Positions 17,601 to 25,404 of a stretch of 26,725 nucleotides of DNA are shown here, piece after piece. The DNA comes from CBDUBU01 sp965365465 (GTDB taxonomy: Bacteria; Bacteroidota; Rhodothermia; Rhodothermales; DASSAV01), in the NCBI GenBank assembly GCA_965365465.1, contig CBDUBU010000016.1:1-26725 (forward strand). The letters are read 5' to 3'. Numbering within the stretch: position 1 is the first letter of the stretch; every line of letters begins with the position of its first letter. Both the position numbers and the translations under genes were made by a program. The notes under the pieces are model-generated. The model searched no databases. It worked only from the letters and a program-made list of their open reading frames with translations, and had not been told where the DNA came from.

Positions 17601-17968
17601 TCATGGGGCAGTGGATCCAGATTTGGGCGCAGCGTATCGAAAAGCGCCGATGCAAACGTCCCGTCTCCGGTGGTAAACCGCGTCGTGTCAGGCTGAAATT
17701 CGACGCGCAACGCGACGACATCGTAGTGCTCGGCGGCAGGGCGCCGAATCCGTTCGCCGGCGCCATAGCTCCCTGCGGGGCCGTGGGATCGAAGCCGCAC
17801 CTCCGGGAAGGAAACGGATTGACCCCGGACAGACGCCGGAATGGAACAGATAGTTGCGAGAAACAGGCCGCACAGGATATAGCAAACCACAGGAGACCTA
17901 TTGCACCAGTGCAGTGCATAGGTCTCCTGGTGTGCTCGTTGCGGGCCGATGTCCGACAGACTTAGCAA
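14696..17968 (-). CDS. secreted M6-peptidase-like T9SS cargo, catalytic motif lost
   Basis: About 1090 residues. A hydrophobic signal core (27-43) is followed by an M6 (immune inhibitor A) metalloprotease-like domain to about 590: HYDVVALRVEFQPD, then APDLFD, FGLMDPLG, SAWTKYYLGWTDP (341-353) and NGGILIWHIDE. The zinc motif that should precede PDLFD (HEFGH in active members) reads A-N-F-F-S at 297-301, so His, Glu and His are all missing and it is probably not a protease. A VCBS/quinoprotein-like propeller follows (for example LADLDADGYLDALATYD), then a C-terminal T9SS type A sorting domain (about 1005-1090, YNWPNPVRNGETY to KLAILR). The start is uncertain: TTG at 17968, 6 nt after porV, is the farthest; GTG at 17890 is an alternative. 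It is probably exported by the T9SS encoded just upstream. Confidence 0.85.
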   Translation of the reverse strand: MLSLSDIGPQRAHQETYALHWCNRSPVVCYILCGLFLATICSIPASVRGQSVSFPEVRLRSHGPAGSYGAGERIRRPAAEHYDVVALRVEFQPDTTRFTTGDGTFASALFDTLRPNLDPLPHDAAYFQAHLDFLEDYVATVSDGKTRITPHLIPEVVRLSQKMAVYSPTGVASDSDAELRKLAAFVEEAWRTASENVAFDASGLDPEHTAFVLFHAGVGRDLELTGTTLDRTPEDLPSLFFDSRALDRLLPGSSFSFKGLPVGHTMIVPRTETRRGFNFITDEPFLAEFSINGILAANFFSFLRAPDLFDTATGQSAIGPFGLMDPLGIFAYAGLFPPEPSAWTKYYLGWTDPLEVADDGPVSVQLRAAVDQAGSDAALIPVSGAEYFLVENRNRDPEGDGLVMRIWKEGNITEQRVQNGDEQFNSFTQEGFAGGVVVGIDNYDWALPGGIGEDGSILNGGILIWHIDERRLVARLAENRVNADPERRAVDLEEADGAQDLGFPSGSDFGPQADLGSPFDYFYKGNPVSVETLGGRIIRLYQNRFGPDTNPNSATNEGGVSFVVLEEFSEPGAVMSFVYRRQDAEAGIRPLTVANPLYGEEVRFSRGSSISVHGGAGSQPARLVVYAAAVDEGGSGKASGLYLDGSGETDSPSSIKPAVSDRAEAYLYRQMEPPGGWEIAVDRRQENGAYTREVMPLPNTLDLLTPVSPLVSVDRQGGKFWCALFAAPGAGAQVACVDEDLQTQITPVPDVGGDVSFSVVEGNRLVVAGSQATRVIDGPEAWTYSIPEGTGVGQAAFGNDRGGLTGVLPVKEKGELLFLLPGGEVQRIDVAAHAGNGGAFGLSAYPVLADLDADGYLDALATYDSTLVAFTQGAAVVRGFPVRLTAPSVSQPLVARLTDSGAWSVLVAGTDGYVHGYDLGARGEPVAGFPLAVGLRIAGTPALNDGKLFAVSEDGVLKAWELEKLNEIAWGELYGEGRNHSYAKVAANPNPSPGGGLLVEEETYNWPNPVRNGETYLRCMTREDSRIRITIIDSGGALIDQIHIDGVRGNTPVEHLWQTNAPSGLYYVRVTATSDSGQTQTKLVKLAILR
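17890..17929 (-). promoter_or_regulatory. 15-bp stem-loop at start of M6-like gene
   Basis: CAGGAGACCTA-T-TGCA (17890-17905) and TGCATAGGTCTCCTG (17915-17929) pair over 15 bp with one bulged T and a 9-nt loop. In the transcript it lies 45 nt after the porV stop and ends exactly at the G of the in-frame GTG (17890). It also buries an AGGAG and an out-of-frame ATG (17919). No T-tract follows, so it is unlikely to be an intrinsic terminator. It could set relative expression of porV and the cargo gene, or protect an mRNA end. Confidence 0.55.
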
Positions 17969-17974
17969 CGCGGT

Positions 17975-19162
17975 TTATCGACCCATGTTAAGCAGGAGAG
18001 AAAAGCGAATGGTATCCGAAAGCGGATGCTCTTGTTCAAGCGCATAAATGTAAGAGAAATCCACCCCTACGATATTCCAGCGCACGCCTGCCCCAAACGT
18101 CAGGAACTGCCGGTTTCCGTTGTAAGGGTTTTCGTAAAAATAGCCTGTCCGCATCGCAAAGAGATTCCGGTACCAGTACTCAAGGCCTGCCCCGATAATA
18201 AGCTGATCGAGCGCACTCAGGGTTTCATACTTCGGATCGTCGGCATTCAGGGCGTTGGTGCGGACCTCAATCGACTGCCAGGACGAAAAAATTGCCTTAT
18301 AGAAGGGATCAGCTACCGAGATGTTCTCCACGGTGTCGCGCACCGAGTGTGTGAGCATCTTCGTAAAATCGTTCGACAGCGTAAGTGAGTTGTACTCATC
18401 GAAGTCAAACGTAACGGCATATCCGAAGCGCAAGTTGGTCGGGATGGGATCTGCCTGCTTGCTGTCGGAGTACTGAATTTTCGGGCCCATGTTGGCAAGG
18501 TTGAATCCAGCGGAAAACGTCGTGTTAACGCCGCCCAACTTGATTCCGGGGACGCGATACAAGCCAGCCAGATCAACCCCGGCAGAAACGCCGGCTTTCG
18601 TTTTCTGGGCGCCGACCGTTTGCTGTGGGGCCAGGTTGGAATAGATCAGGCGCAGGCTCGTGCCCAGAGCAAACCGCTTTGTCAGGTTGAAGCCGTATGA
18701 GACCCCGGTAGCCAGGTCATAGGATCGGAACTCGCCGGTTGGATTGTTAGATTCGTCGCGGCCTTCGTGCTTGCCAAGATTCAGGAACGTAATGTGCGCG
18801 CCGAAAGTGCCCCACCCGTCTACATGGTATGTGCCAACCAGGTATTCATAGTACAGTTCAGAGCTGAATTTCGGCAGCCAGTTCGAGTGCGTCAGCGATG
18901 CCTGTGTGGATGTCTGATAGGCAAGGCCCGCAGGATTCCAGAAAATGGCGTAAGGGTTATCCGCAAGAGCGACCCCGGTGTTGCCCATCGCGGCGGAGCG
19001 GCTGTCCGGCTCGATCATCAGGAACACAACGGCGGCCCCTCCTATCTGCGCCTGCGCCTGCTGCGCGAGACCTGGTACAAGCAACAGCAGGGCGGTCAGC
19101 CCCGAAGCCAGCGCTGCGCGGGAACGCAAGTCCCTCGTCAAGCGAAGTATGGTACGTTTCAT
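17975..19162 (-). CDS. porV: PorV/PorQ-family T9SS outer-membrane protein
   Basis: 395-residue outer-membrane beta-barrel of the PorV (LptO) family, the T9SS component that receives cargo and hands it to PorU for sorting-domain removal. Signal peptide MKRTILRLTRDLRSRA plus a hydrophobic core ending in AQAQ. The mature N-terminus carries the family signature FLMIEPDSRSAAMGNTGVAL and YAIFWNPAGLA. Amphipathic beta strands follow, ending in SLLLNMGR. The frame extends to an ATG at 19204, but that adds 14 residues before a standard signal peptide, so 19162 is preferred; the upstream ATG cannot be excluded. It directly follows porU, the same order as in Porphyromonas gingivalis, and precedes the probable cargo gene by 6 nt or more. 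Confidence 0.93.
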   Translation of the reverse strand: MKRTILRLTRDLRSRAALASGLTALLLLVPGLAQQAQAQIGGAAVVFLMIEPDSRSAAMGNTGVALADNPYAIFWNPAGLAYQTSTQASLTHSNWLPKFSSELYYEYLVGTYHVDGWGTFGAHITFLNLGKHEGRDESNNPTGEFRSYDLATGVSYGFNLTKRFALGTSLRLIYSNLAPQQTVGAQKTKAGVSAGVDLAGLYRVPGIKLGGVNTTFSAGFNLANMGPKIQYSDSKQADPIPTNLRFGYAVTFDFDEYNSLTLSNDFTKMLTHSVRDTVENISVADPFYKAIFSSWQSIEVRTNALNADDPKYETLSALDQLIIGAGLEYWYRNLFAMRTGYFYENPYNGNRQFLTFGAGVRWNIVGVDFSYIYALEQEHPLSDTIRFSLLLNMGR

Positions 19163-19223
19163 GGTGAAACCTAAGCTCTGATATAAAGGTGAATCTGTTC
19201 TCATTTCCTTTTTCCGTATTTGC

Positions 19224-22200
19224 CTACCGAATAACGGCGAGTTTTTCTATATGCTCCGACACGCTGCGCTCTCCATCCGGGATATCAACCTCTACACGGA
19301 GTTTATACAAATACACGCCTGTCGCCAGCGGGTCCTGATCCTCGTCGAGTCCGTTCCAGAGCACCTGCACGATGCCTCCCGGCAGCACGCCGCCCGGCAA
19401 GGCTTCTTCTGTATCAATCGTGCGTACGGGCCTGCCTGAAAGCGTGTACACGCGAATCTGAACACGGGCGGCTGTTCCAGGCGGCTGGTTATGTTCAAAG
19501 ATGAACCGCGTGTCTCCTACCATCGGATTGGGATAGTTATAGACGTTGCGCAGCGCCAGGTCTGCGCTTTCCGATACATAGAAGTCGAGCGTTGCGGTTG
19601 TCGAATTATTGAGCACGTCCCACGCCTTCACCGTGATGGTATGCGGTCCCGGATCCAGCGCTTCCTTGTTCTGCCTGCGAAGGTATTCCGTCAGCGGATA
19701 TGCCACCTTGCCGCGCTGATACGAGTCGGCTTCGCTTTCATAATGATTGCTGACGCTTACGGCATTCTGCTCATCGTTGTCCAGCACCAGCAGCATTTCG
19801 TGCCCCACGCCTGCGCCGACCGTGTTTATTCCACTCTCATCGAACAACTTCACCAGCAGTTGCGGCGAAGCAGTCGTCATCCCACCGGACACAAATGTTG
19901 TGTCATTCATAAAGAGGGCAATTTCCGGTCCCTTTTTATCGTTGGGAGGATTGGCGGATGTTCCCCCGACGACAATGTTCTCTGTGAATCCAAGTCCCTG
20001 CAATTCACCAGACTGCGCGTAGGCGGAGATCCTGCCCGTCCGGTTGCTGTAGGAAATATCTTTCGGAACAACAAACGTCGCTGAAAAACGTCCGTTGGAT
20101 GCCCCGACTTCACCGCGCCAGATGAGGTCTTCCCGAACGGTGTAGGTCCCGGTCCTGCCATTGGGCATCTGAAAATTCACTTCGCGTTCTGCGTCGAACA
20201 CGGTCAGGACAACCTGACCGTTGAAGGATTCATCTACGTTTCCCTCCGCGAAGCGCACTTCACCGGAAATGGTGACCTTGTCGAGGGCGCGGATAGGAGC
20301 CTGGGTTTCCGCAACCGGTATGTCATTTACGGTCAGCACCTTTACCTCTTGCGGAGGCAGGCCAATTCGCATCGTGGGATCCCCCAGCAGGTTGAACTTG
20401 CGGTTGTTGTCCTGCGCTCCGGCTGAAGTATTTTTCGCAATGCGAAGCGCATCCCCCAGGCGGCGAGGCAAGCCGTTCGCTTCCCGCTCAAAGAGCGCGT
20501 CGTTGACGGCGCGGTTCAGCCCCACATTCAGCGATGTAGTCCCCAGGGAAGTGTATACCGTCCGAACGGTCGTCATGAGCGCGATGGCGCCGCCCTTGCT
20601 GTTGAGAAGCAATGCTTCTGCTCCGCTCTGCTCGCTTTCCATATCCCACCGTCCGAACGAACAGGTAGCCGTTATAAAAATGGGGAGGGCCTCGTAGTTT
20701 TGCAGCATCTCAGCGTCTTGCTGCGTGAATATCTTTTCCTGCGCAAGCGCATCTTCTCCGCCATGCCCGCTGTAGTTAAACGCCAGCAATCCGCTTTCGA
20801 GGCTCGACAGAATGTCTTTCCGAACTTCCGGAAGCTTCCAACCATTCAGAAACACACGCTGATACGACACGCCGTAGATTTTCTGAATGTTGATCTCAGG
20901 GGAGGTGGATCGCACATCTCTCGCTACGACATCCGAATTCTGCACATGCAGATCCGGGATATTCTCCGCATATCCTCCCAGCCCGTTGTACGAATCGTCT
21001 GCGACAAACAGATAACGGCTGCGCCATGCGCCATAGGTATCATTGCTCTCGTAGTCTTTGATCTTTTTCATAACGGCGCTTGCTTCATCCCTGGTCTGAA
21101 CCGTAAAACGCCCGATGCCGATATCCACCCGCTCCGACGACTCCACGGATTCTCCCCGGTAAGGCCATATTCCTTCGTTATCATCCAGAAGCCCGAAATA
21201 GTCATCGCTGGTGAAAGAAGCGATTGGATCGAAAGACTCCTCTGTCTCGTAAGGAAAAATCCAGTTGTTAAGTTCTGCCGGTTCCCCAAGCCCACGGAAG
21301 TCGAAATGTCCATCGCCGAAAAGCAGCGCATATCGGAGGGCCGGGTCGTCCCCACTGCTGCGGTCATACAGGAACTTGAAATAATCACGAACCGCCCGCA
21401 TGTCCGGAAGACCGCCGGAAAACTCGTTGTAAATCTGATTGACCAGACTGACCTCTACACTCATTCCCTGTTTCCGCCTGTAGTCGGCGAATTCCTGGGC
21501 CAGCACCTGAAACGTATCCGGCGCAACGATGATAAACTCAGGGTATGACTGAATGCCGTGAAGATTCTGAGGCGACACCCTGTTCGTCTGGCCGGGCAGG
21601 CGTGCTGCGCTCGCTACAAAAGCCACCAGTTCACGGGGCTGTGCGGAATCTTCTACCTGAACCTGAAACCGGTATCCTTCTCCGCTTCGCTGAACGGCAA
21701 GCGCCCTTATGCTCCCCGGCTCAGTGACATCCCACACCTGCGGCTCCTGCGTAAAGCCTGTCATGTTCATATCAAAACGTCCCGCCTCACCAGCCGGCGT
21801 GACAAAACGAAGGTAGCCGTTTTCTGCCCGTAGCGTCTGGGGGTAAAACACGCGCACCCAATCGAGCGCAGCCTCCGGATCATTGCTTTGCTGCTGGAGC
21901 GTCATCGAAAGGGTCAGCCCCCCTCCGCCCGGATTAGCCTGAACGAAATTCTTTTCGGCTGCACGCGCCGCCGGAGCCGTTTCATGCGTGCCCGTGCGGC
22001 CTGCCGTTATCTCTGCCAGCCGCACTCCATTCGATTCAAAGTAAACTGCAGCTTCCGGATTCGAATTTATCGCTACGCGGGCGCGGTAACGCACCTCGCC
22101 CGGCGCAATGCCTGGAAGTTGCCGGTTGGCAAAGATCTCCTTGCGCTCCTTTGGACCGATTTGCTTGCTTACCCAGGTATGCCCGGAATGTCCTTCCCCG

Positions 22201-23261
22201 CTCCAGTTCACTTCGTCGGGTTCGCTGAAAAAACGTCCCGTGACTTGAGAAACCTGTCGCGCATCTGTGTATCCGGGGAAGGGGACCGCCGCTACCCGTT
22301 TTCCTTCTTCTGCTTCCGAAGCAAACTTGAGGAAGTAGTAGTTGTCATTCGAGAAGGGGTGAACGTAATGCTCCCATTCTCCTGAAACAGCATTGTAGCG
22401 CCAGCCGGAGGGAGCCGCCGCGTAAAAGTAAACATCCAGTTCATTGCCTTCCTTACGAATCCATATCGGATTTTCTACGAGGTCGGCGGGCCTCGGAGCG
22501 CTGTTCAGAGCAGGCAGCGACGCCCCTCCATTGCCGTAGACCTTGATCCTGGCCGCATCCAGATTGTCTATGGTCAAGCCAGTTCCTGCCAGAAGCGTGG
22601 AAAGCGTATTCCGATCAATTTTGTAGATCCCTTCTTCCGTAACCGGAATCTTGAAAACAAAACCATCCGCAAGAGCGCTGCGGGAAACGGCCAGGTGGGG
22701 ATTGTCGGCCCTGCTCCCTGCAACAGCCAGTCTTGTCGCGCCCTGGTCAGATGCGCTGCCCCGATAGGTTACCTGCACGAGCAATCGCCGGTAACGACGA
22801 AGGACGCCCGTCGCCTCGTCATAGGTCAGCAGGCGAGCCAGAAGCGTTGCCGCCGGACGTTTTCGCTCCATGCCAAGACCGACGACCTCCACCGGGGCGC
22901 GGTCCAGCGCAGCGGCCAGGGAGTCGCCGGCAGCGGCGGGCAAAGAAATCTCGTCGTAGTCTGAGGCAATGACCTGCACAACCGGCGAAACCAGCGCAGG
23001 CAGTTTGAGCGGTGCGTAGGCTTCCACCAACTGCCCCGAAATGCGGGCGAGCGAAGCGGCGGTAAGCGTCGTCGCAGCCGCTGAATCAACGACAGCCCTG
23101 AGTGAAAGAGGCCATGTTGCGGACACCTCGATGACGGCGCCGTCCCGGTCTTCCGAGGCCACACGGACATCAGAAGCCTGGCCCCTGGCCCCATGCGTGA
23201 GGAAAAGGATGCCGGCAACCATCAAGAGGACCCGGCCAAACAAGCAAGACTGCTTACGCAT
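19224..23261 (-). CDS. porU: T9SS C-terminal signal peptidase PorU (C25 family)
   Basis: 1345-residue gingipain-like cysteine endopeptidase that cleaves the C-terminal sorting domain from T9SS cargo at the outer membrane. Signal peptide 1-28 (FLTHGARGQ). An N-terminal beta-rich region runs to about 570. The peptidase C25 domain spans about 575-960, beginning YPEFIIVAPDTF, with catalytic His in NYSGHGGEDA (H833) and Cys in ITATCSFGRWD (C867). Ig-like beta domains follow, then a C-terminal T9SS-type sorting module (YNYPNPMVGDTRF to IEKLAVIR). A TTG two codons upstream (23267) is also in frame; the ATG at 23261 is used. It is first in a same-strand run with porV and a T9SS cargo gene. It is somewhat longer than the Porphyromonas protein. 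Confidence 0.95.
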   Translation of the reverse strand: MRKQSCLFGRVLLMVAGILFLTHGARGQASDVRVASEDRDGAVIEVSATWPLSLRAVVDSAAATTLTAASLARISGQLVEAYAPLKLPALVSPVVQVIASDYDEISLPAAAGDSLAAALDRAPVEVVGLGMERKRPAATLLARLLTYDEATGVLRRYRRLLVQVTYRGSASDQGATRLAVAGSRADNPHLAVSRSALADGFVFKIPVTEEGIYKIDRNTLSTLLAGTGLTIDNLDAARIKVYGNGGASLPALNSAPRPADLVENPIWIRKEGNELDVYFYAAAPSGWRYNAVSGEWEHYVHPFSNDNYYFLKFASEAEEGKRVAAVPFPGYTDARQVSQVTGRFFSEPDEVNWSGEGHSGHTWVSKQIGPKERKEIFANRQLPGIAPGEVRYRARVAINSNPEAAVYFESNGVRLAEITAGRTGTHETAPAARAAEKNFVQANPGGGGLTLSMTLQQQSNDPEAALDWVRVFYPQTLRAENGYLRFVTPAGEAGRFDMNMTGFTQEPQVWDVTEPGSIRALAVQRSGEGYRFQVQVEDSAQPRELVAFVASAARLPGQTNRVSPQNLHGIQSYPEFIIVAPDTFQVLAQEFADYRRKQGMSVEVSLVNQIYNEFSGGLPDMRAVRDYFKFLYDRSSGDDPALRYALLFGDGHFDFRGLGEPAELNNWIFPYETEESFDPIASFTSDDYFGLLDDNEGIWPYRGESVESSERVDIGIGRFTVQTRDEASAVMKKIKDYESNDTYGAWRSRYLFVADDSYNGLGGYAENIPDLHVQNSDVVARDVRSTSPEINIQKIYGVSYQRVFLNGWKLPEVRKDILSSLESGLLAFNYSGHGGEDALAQEKIFTQQDAEMLQNYEALPIFITATCSFGRWDMESEQSGAEALLLNSKGGAIALMTTVRTVYTSLGTTSLNVGLNRAVNDALFEREANGLPRRLGDALRIAKNTSAGAQDNNRKFNLLGDPTMRIGLPPQEVKVLTVNDIPVAETQAPIRALDKVTISGEVRFAEGNVDESFNGQVVLTVFDAEREVNFQMPNGRTGTYTVREDLIWRGEVGASNGRFSATFVVPKDISYSNRTGRISAYAQSGELQGLGFTENIVVGGTSANPPNDKKGPEIALFMNDTTFVSGGMTTASPQLLVKLFDESGINTVGAGVGHEMLLVLDNDEQNAVSVSNHYESEADSYQRGKVAYPLTEYLRRQNKEALDPGPHTITVKAWDVLNNSTTATLDFYVSESADLALRNVYNYPNPMVGDTRFIFEHNQPPGTAARVQIRVYTLSGRPVRTIDTEEALPGGVLPGGIVQVLWNGLDEDQDPLATGVYLYKLRVEVDIPDGERSVSEHIEKLAVIR

Positions 23262-23648
23262 ACACAAAAAAAGCTGGGGCGCCGACCTGCCTGATTACTG
23301 TTGATCCGTTCATAACGGCAGCTTCCGATGCCCATCCACAGGAGCAGACCGAAAGCTTATTGCGACAGGGGAGTCTCCGATCCTGTTACGTTAAATACAT
23401 GACCCGGCGCATTGCCGGTTGCGTCTCGATTCGGAAGACGGAACGCTCGTAACAGTTGCTTGCGATAGGCAATTGGGCTTTACACAGAAATGTAGCGATG
23501 CTATACGGGCCAAAGATACTCTGCGCTTCATACATGCACAAGGGCAACAGGTTTACCTCTTCCTGATTCCGTATAACCGAGCCTCTGTAAAGAATTATCC
23601 TCTGATGAGTTCCGTATCCACTCTTTTTAACACCACGTTCACACGGGA
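23262..23648. other. 387-bp intergenic region upstream of porU
   Basis: No gene supported on either strand. It contains an imperfect hairpin at 23365-23386 (ACAGG/CCTGT outer arms, GGA/TCC inner arms), a 5-bp CCGGC/GCCGG stem at 23404-23418, and a candidate Bacteroidota-type promoter for porU at 23487-23514. Its length suggests a long leader for the porU transcript. Confidence 0.6.
23487..23514 (-). promoter_or_regulatory. candidate Bacteroidota-type promoter for porU
   Basis: On the minus strand TTTG (23514-23511) is followed after 16 nt by TACATTTC (23494-23487). This matches the Bacteroidota -33 TTTG and -7 TAnnTTTG elements except the last base. It would give a leader of about 215 nt. 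Such short motifs occur by chance, so this is tentative. Confidence 0.25.
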
Positions 23649-24371
23649 TCAGCGGCCGGGCAGATCTGGGGCGCCGCCGGAGGAGGGACGCGGAATACGA
23701 TCCCGGAGCACCACCAGCTTATGCAGAAGATCTGCGATTCTGCGGCTCGCTTCCTCTATGTCCCGAATCGGCTGCACCAGGTCATCCTGCAAGTCCATTG
23801 CGTAGGCCAGTTCGAGAAGCAACTGCGCGTTGCCCGATATAATGGAGAGCGGATTGTTTATGTCATGGTTAACTCTCGAGAGATTAACCCTGATAGATTC
23901 AAGCAGCTTCGCTGCCTCCTCCAGCGTCATGCGATTCTCGCGATTGCGATCGGCAGAGCGGCCCCGGATCATTTCGCTGAGCCTTTCGGGCAGCGCCTGA
24001 ACGTCCAGATCCCCCGATAAAAAGTCAGCGGCGCCAGCCTTCATGACGCTCACCGCCAGTTCCTCGCCACCAGAGACGGCATGAACGATTACCGGCGGAA
24101 TACGCCGCTCATTACGCCTTAGAGCCTCAAGCAGATCGAGGCTTGTGCCATCTGGCAACTGGTGATCTGTCAGCGCCAGATCGAAGTGCGCCTTGCGCAA
24201 CGAAGCGAGCGCCCCGGCAATGTTTTCGACGCGCGTAACATGGAATGCGACATCGGACCCCAACAGGGCTTGCTCAACCTCCGTGCTCTCCCCTGCTTCA
24301 ACCAGCAGCAGAAAGTAGCGCGCTGTTTCGGCAGGTTCTGTCCGGGCGTACACCTGGGTGTGTTCTCCCAT
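23649..24371 (-). CDS. degenerate receiver domain fused to kinase dimerisation helix, no ATPase
   Basis: 240-residue soluble signalling protein. Residues about 18-130 form a CheY-like receiver: FLLLVEAGES, the phospho-acceptor Asp in ALTDHQLPDG (D69), then VIVHAVSGGEE and KAGAADFLSGD. D69 remains, but the acidic pair after the first strand is reduced to E25-A26, the Thr/Ser is His97 and the conserved Lys near FLSGD is missing. A DHp-like helix follows, with H-box VNHDINNPLSIISGNAQLL (H169), and a second helix to about 225. The protein ends without a HATPase domain, so it cannot phosphorylate itself alone. The frame reaches an ATG at 24566, overlapping the upstream hydrolase gene; the extra 65 residues look non-coding and a promoter lies within them, so 24371 is preferred. 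Confidence 0.8.
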   Translation of the reverse strand: MGEHTQVYARTEPAETARYFLLLVEAGESTEVEQALLGSDVAFHVTRVENIAGALASLRKAHFDLALTDHQLPDGTSLDLLEALRRNERRIPPVIVHAVSGGEELAVSVMKAGAADFLSGDLDVQALPERLSEMIRGRSADRNRENRMTLEEAAKLLESIRVNLSRVNHDINNPLSIISGNAQLLLELAYAMDLQDDLVQPIRDIEEASRRIADLLHKLVVLRDRIPRPSSGGAPDLPGR

Positions 24372-24449
24372 GAGCTTGCGGATAAATAATGGATTAGCCG
24401 ACGGAATACAATCCAGGAATTTTCTTATCCGGCGGACCAACAAAGGCTG

Positions 24450-24479
24450 AAGATACGCGAATTGTAAAGGACTTGTAAA
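24450..24479 (-). promoter_or_regulatory. candidate sigma70-like promoter for the receiver-DHp gene
   Basis: TTTACA (24479-24474) and TATCTT (24455-24450) are spaced by 18 nt on the minus strand. This would place the transcript start about 70 nt before the ATG at 24371 and supports that start over the longer one. Confidence 0.4.
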
Positions 24480-24482
24480 GGA
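24462..24482. repeat. tandem 11-bp direct repeat in promoter region
   Basis: TTGTAAAGGA occurs at 24462-24471 and again at 24473-24482, an 11-bp period (one helical turn). The distal copy contains the putative -35 box of the receiver-DHp gene, so the pair may be a regulator site. Confidence 0.45.
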
Positions 24483-24540
24483 GCCAAGGTGCGAAAAAGC
24501 GTGGCATACCACTACAGCCAGTTTCTCGCGTTGTTGCCGA

Positions 24541-25395
24541 TCAAAGTTCTCCAAGCGAACGCTCATTGACGGCAGCTATCCGGTGTCCGTCCGCGACTAC
24601 ATCGGCCACCGAGACGGCTTGATCGTGTTCAAAGAACAGGCTCCACTTCCCGGCAACAGCCAGATCCAGAAACGCCTGTTTTTCGTCCATCGAAACCAGC
24701 GGACGCACGTCGTAAGCCATAATCCAAGGCAGGGGCAGATGCGCAGTGGTTGGAAGAAGATCAGCCACATAGACCAGCGTCTTTCCATCGTCCGAGACCT
24801 TGACCAATTGCTGCGCCTCGGTATGCCCGTTTACTACGATCATCTCGATGCCGGGCAGGATCTCTACGGCGCCGTCCAGCAGGTTGAGGTTTCCCGACTG
24901 CGCCAGGGGTTCCAGGTTCTCTTTCAGAAAAGAAGCAGCCTCACGTGCATTCGGGCGCAGCGCCCACTCCCAGTGCGCCCGTTGCACATGGTGCATTGCG
25001 CGGCTGAACACCAGTTCGAGCCGGTCGCCTTTCCTTCGCGTGCTTCCCCCGCAATGATCGAAATGCAGATGGGTCAGAATCACATCGGTCACGTCCTCTG
25101 CCGACACACCCACCTGTTTTAATGAACTGTGCAGATCGGCGAAATCCTGCTCTACGGCGTATATGTCCTTGAACTTCGCGTCGAATTTGTCTCCGAGGCC
25201 ATTGTCAATAAGAATGAGGCGATCGCTGCTTTCCAGCAGAAGGCAGCGCATATGCATGGTGATCCGGTTTCGGCTATCCGGCTCCACACGCCGTTCCCAG
25301 AGTGTCCGGGGGACAATGCCGAACATGGCTCCCCCGTCTAACCTGAATCGTCCCGTTTCAATGGTATGCAGCGTGTAAGATCCTATTGCAGGCAT
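24541..25395 (-). CDS. metallo-beta-lactamase-fold hydrolase
   Basis: 284-residue cytoplasmic protein with a complete binuclear zinc site of the MBL superfamily: THLHFDHCGG (H109, H111, D113, H114), NGHTEAQQ (H191), VYVADLLPT (D212) and FFEHD (H257). The layout, with a long N-terminal part and the HTEAQQ motif, is close to the lactonase/MBL-fold group that includes AiiA- and AttM-like enzymes, but the substrate cannot be deduced. No signal peptide. Start ATG at 25395 lies 9 bp after the stop of the Lon-domain gene, so the two are surely co-transcribed. Confidence 0.93.
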   Translation of the reverse strand: MPAIGSYTLHTIETGRFRLDGGAMFGIVPRTLWERRVEPDSRNRITMHMRCLLLESSDRLILIDNGLGDKFDAKFKDIYAVEQDFADLHSSLKQVGVSAEDVTDVILTHLHFDHCGGSTRRKGDRLELVFSRAMHHVQRAHWEWALRPNAREAASFLKENLEPLAQSGNLNLLDGAVEILPGIEMIVVNGHTEAQQLVKVSDDGKTLVYVADLLPTTAHLPLPWIMAYDVRPLVSMDEKQAFLDLAVAGKWSLFFEHDQAVSVADVVADGHRIAAVNERSLGEL

Positions 25396-25404
25396 AGGGC
25401 GCTC

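Noticed and set aside
17524..17919. Alternative frame with ATG and good AGGAG at the start of the M6-like gene, suggesting a frameshift
   Set aside because: Its first residues are hydrophobic, but the frame then loses all family similarity. The main frame keeps a proper signal peptide, and deleting the bulged base of the stem would create a stop codon rather than join the frames.
24372..24566. N-terminal 65-codon extension of the receiver-DHp gene
   Set aside because: It overlaps the upstream hydrolase gene by 26 bp, contains a promoter-like element and tandem repeats, and adds no recognisable domain; the receiver fold begins after the ATG at 24371.
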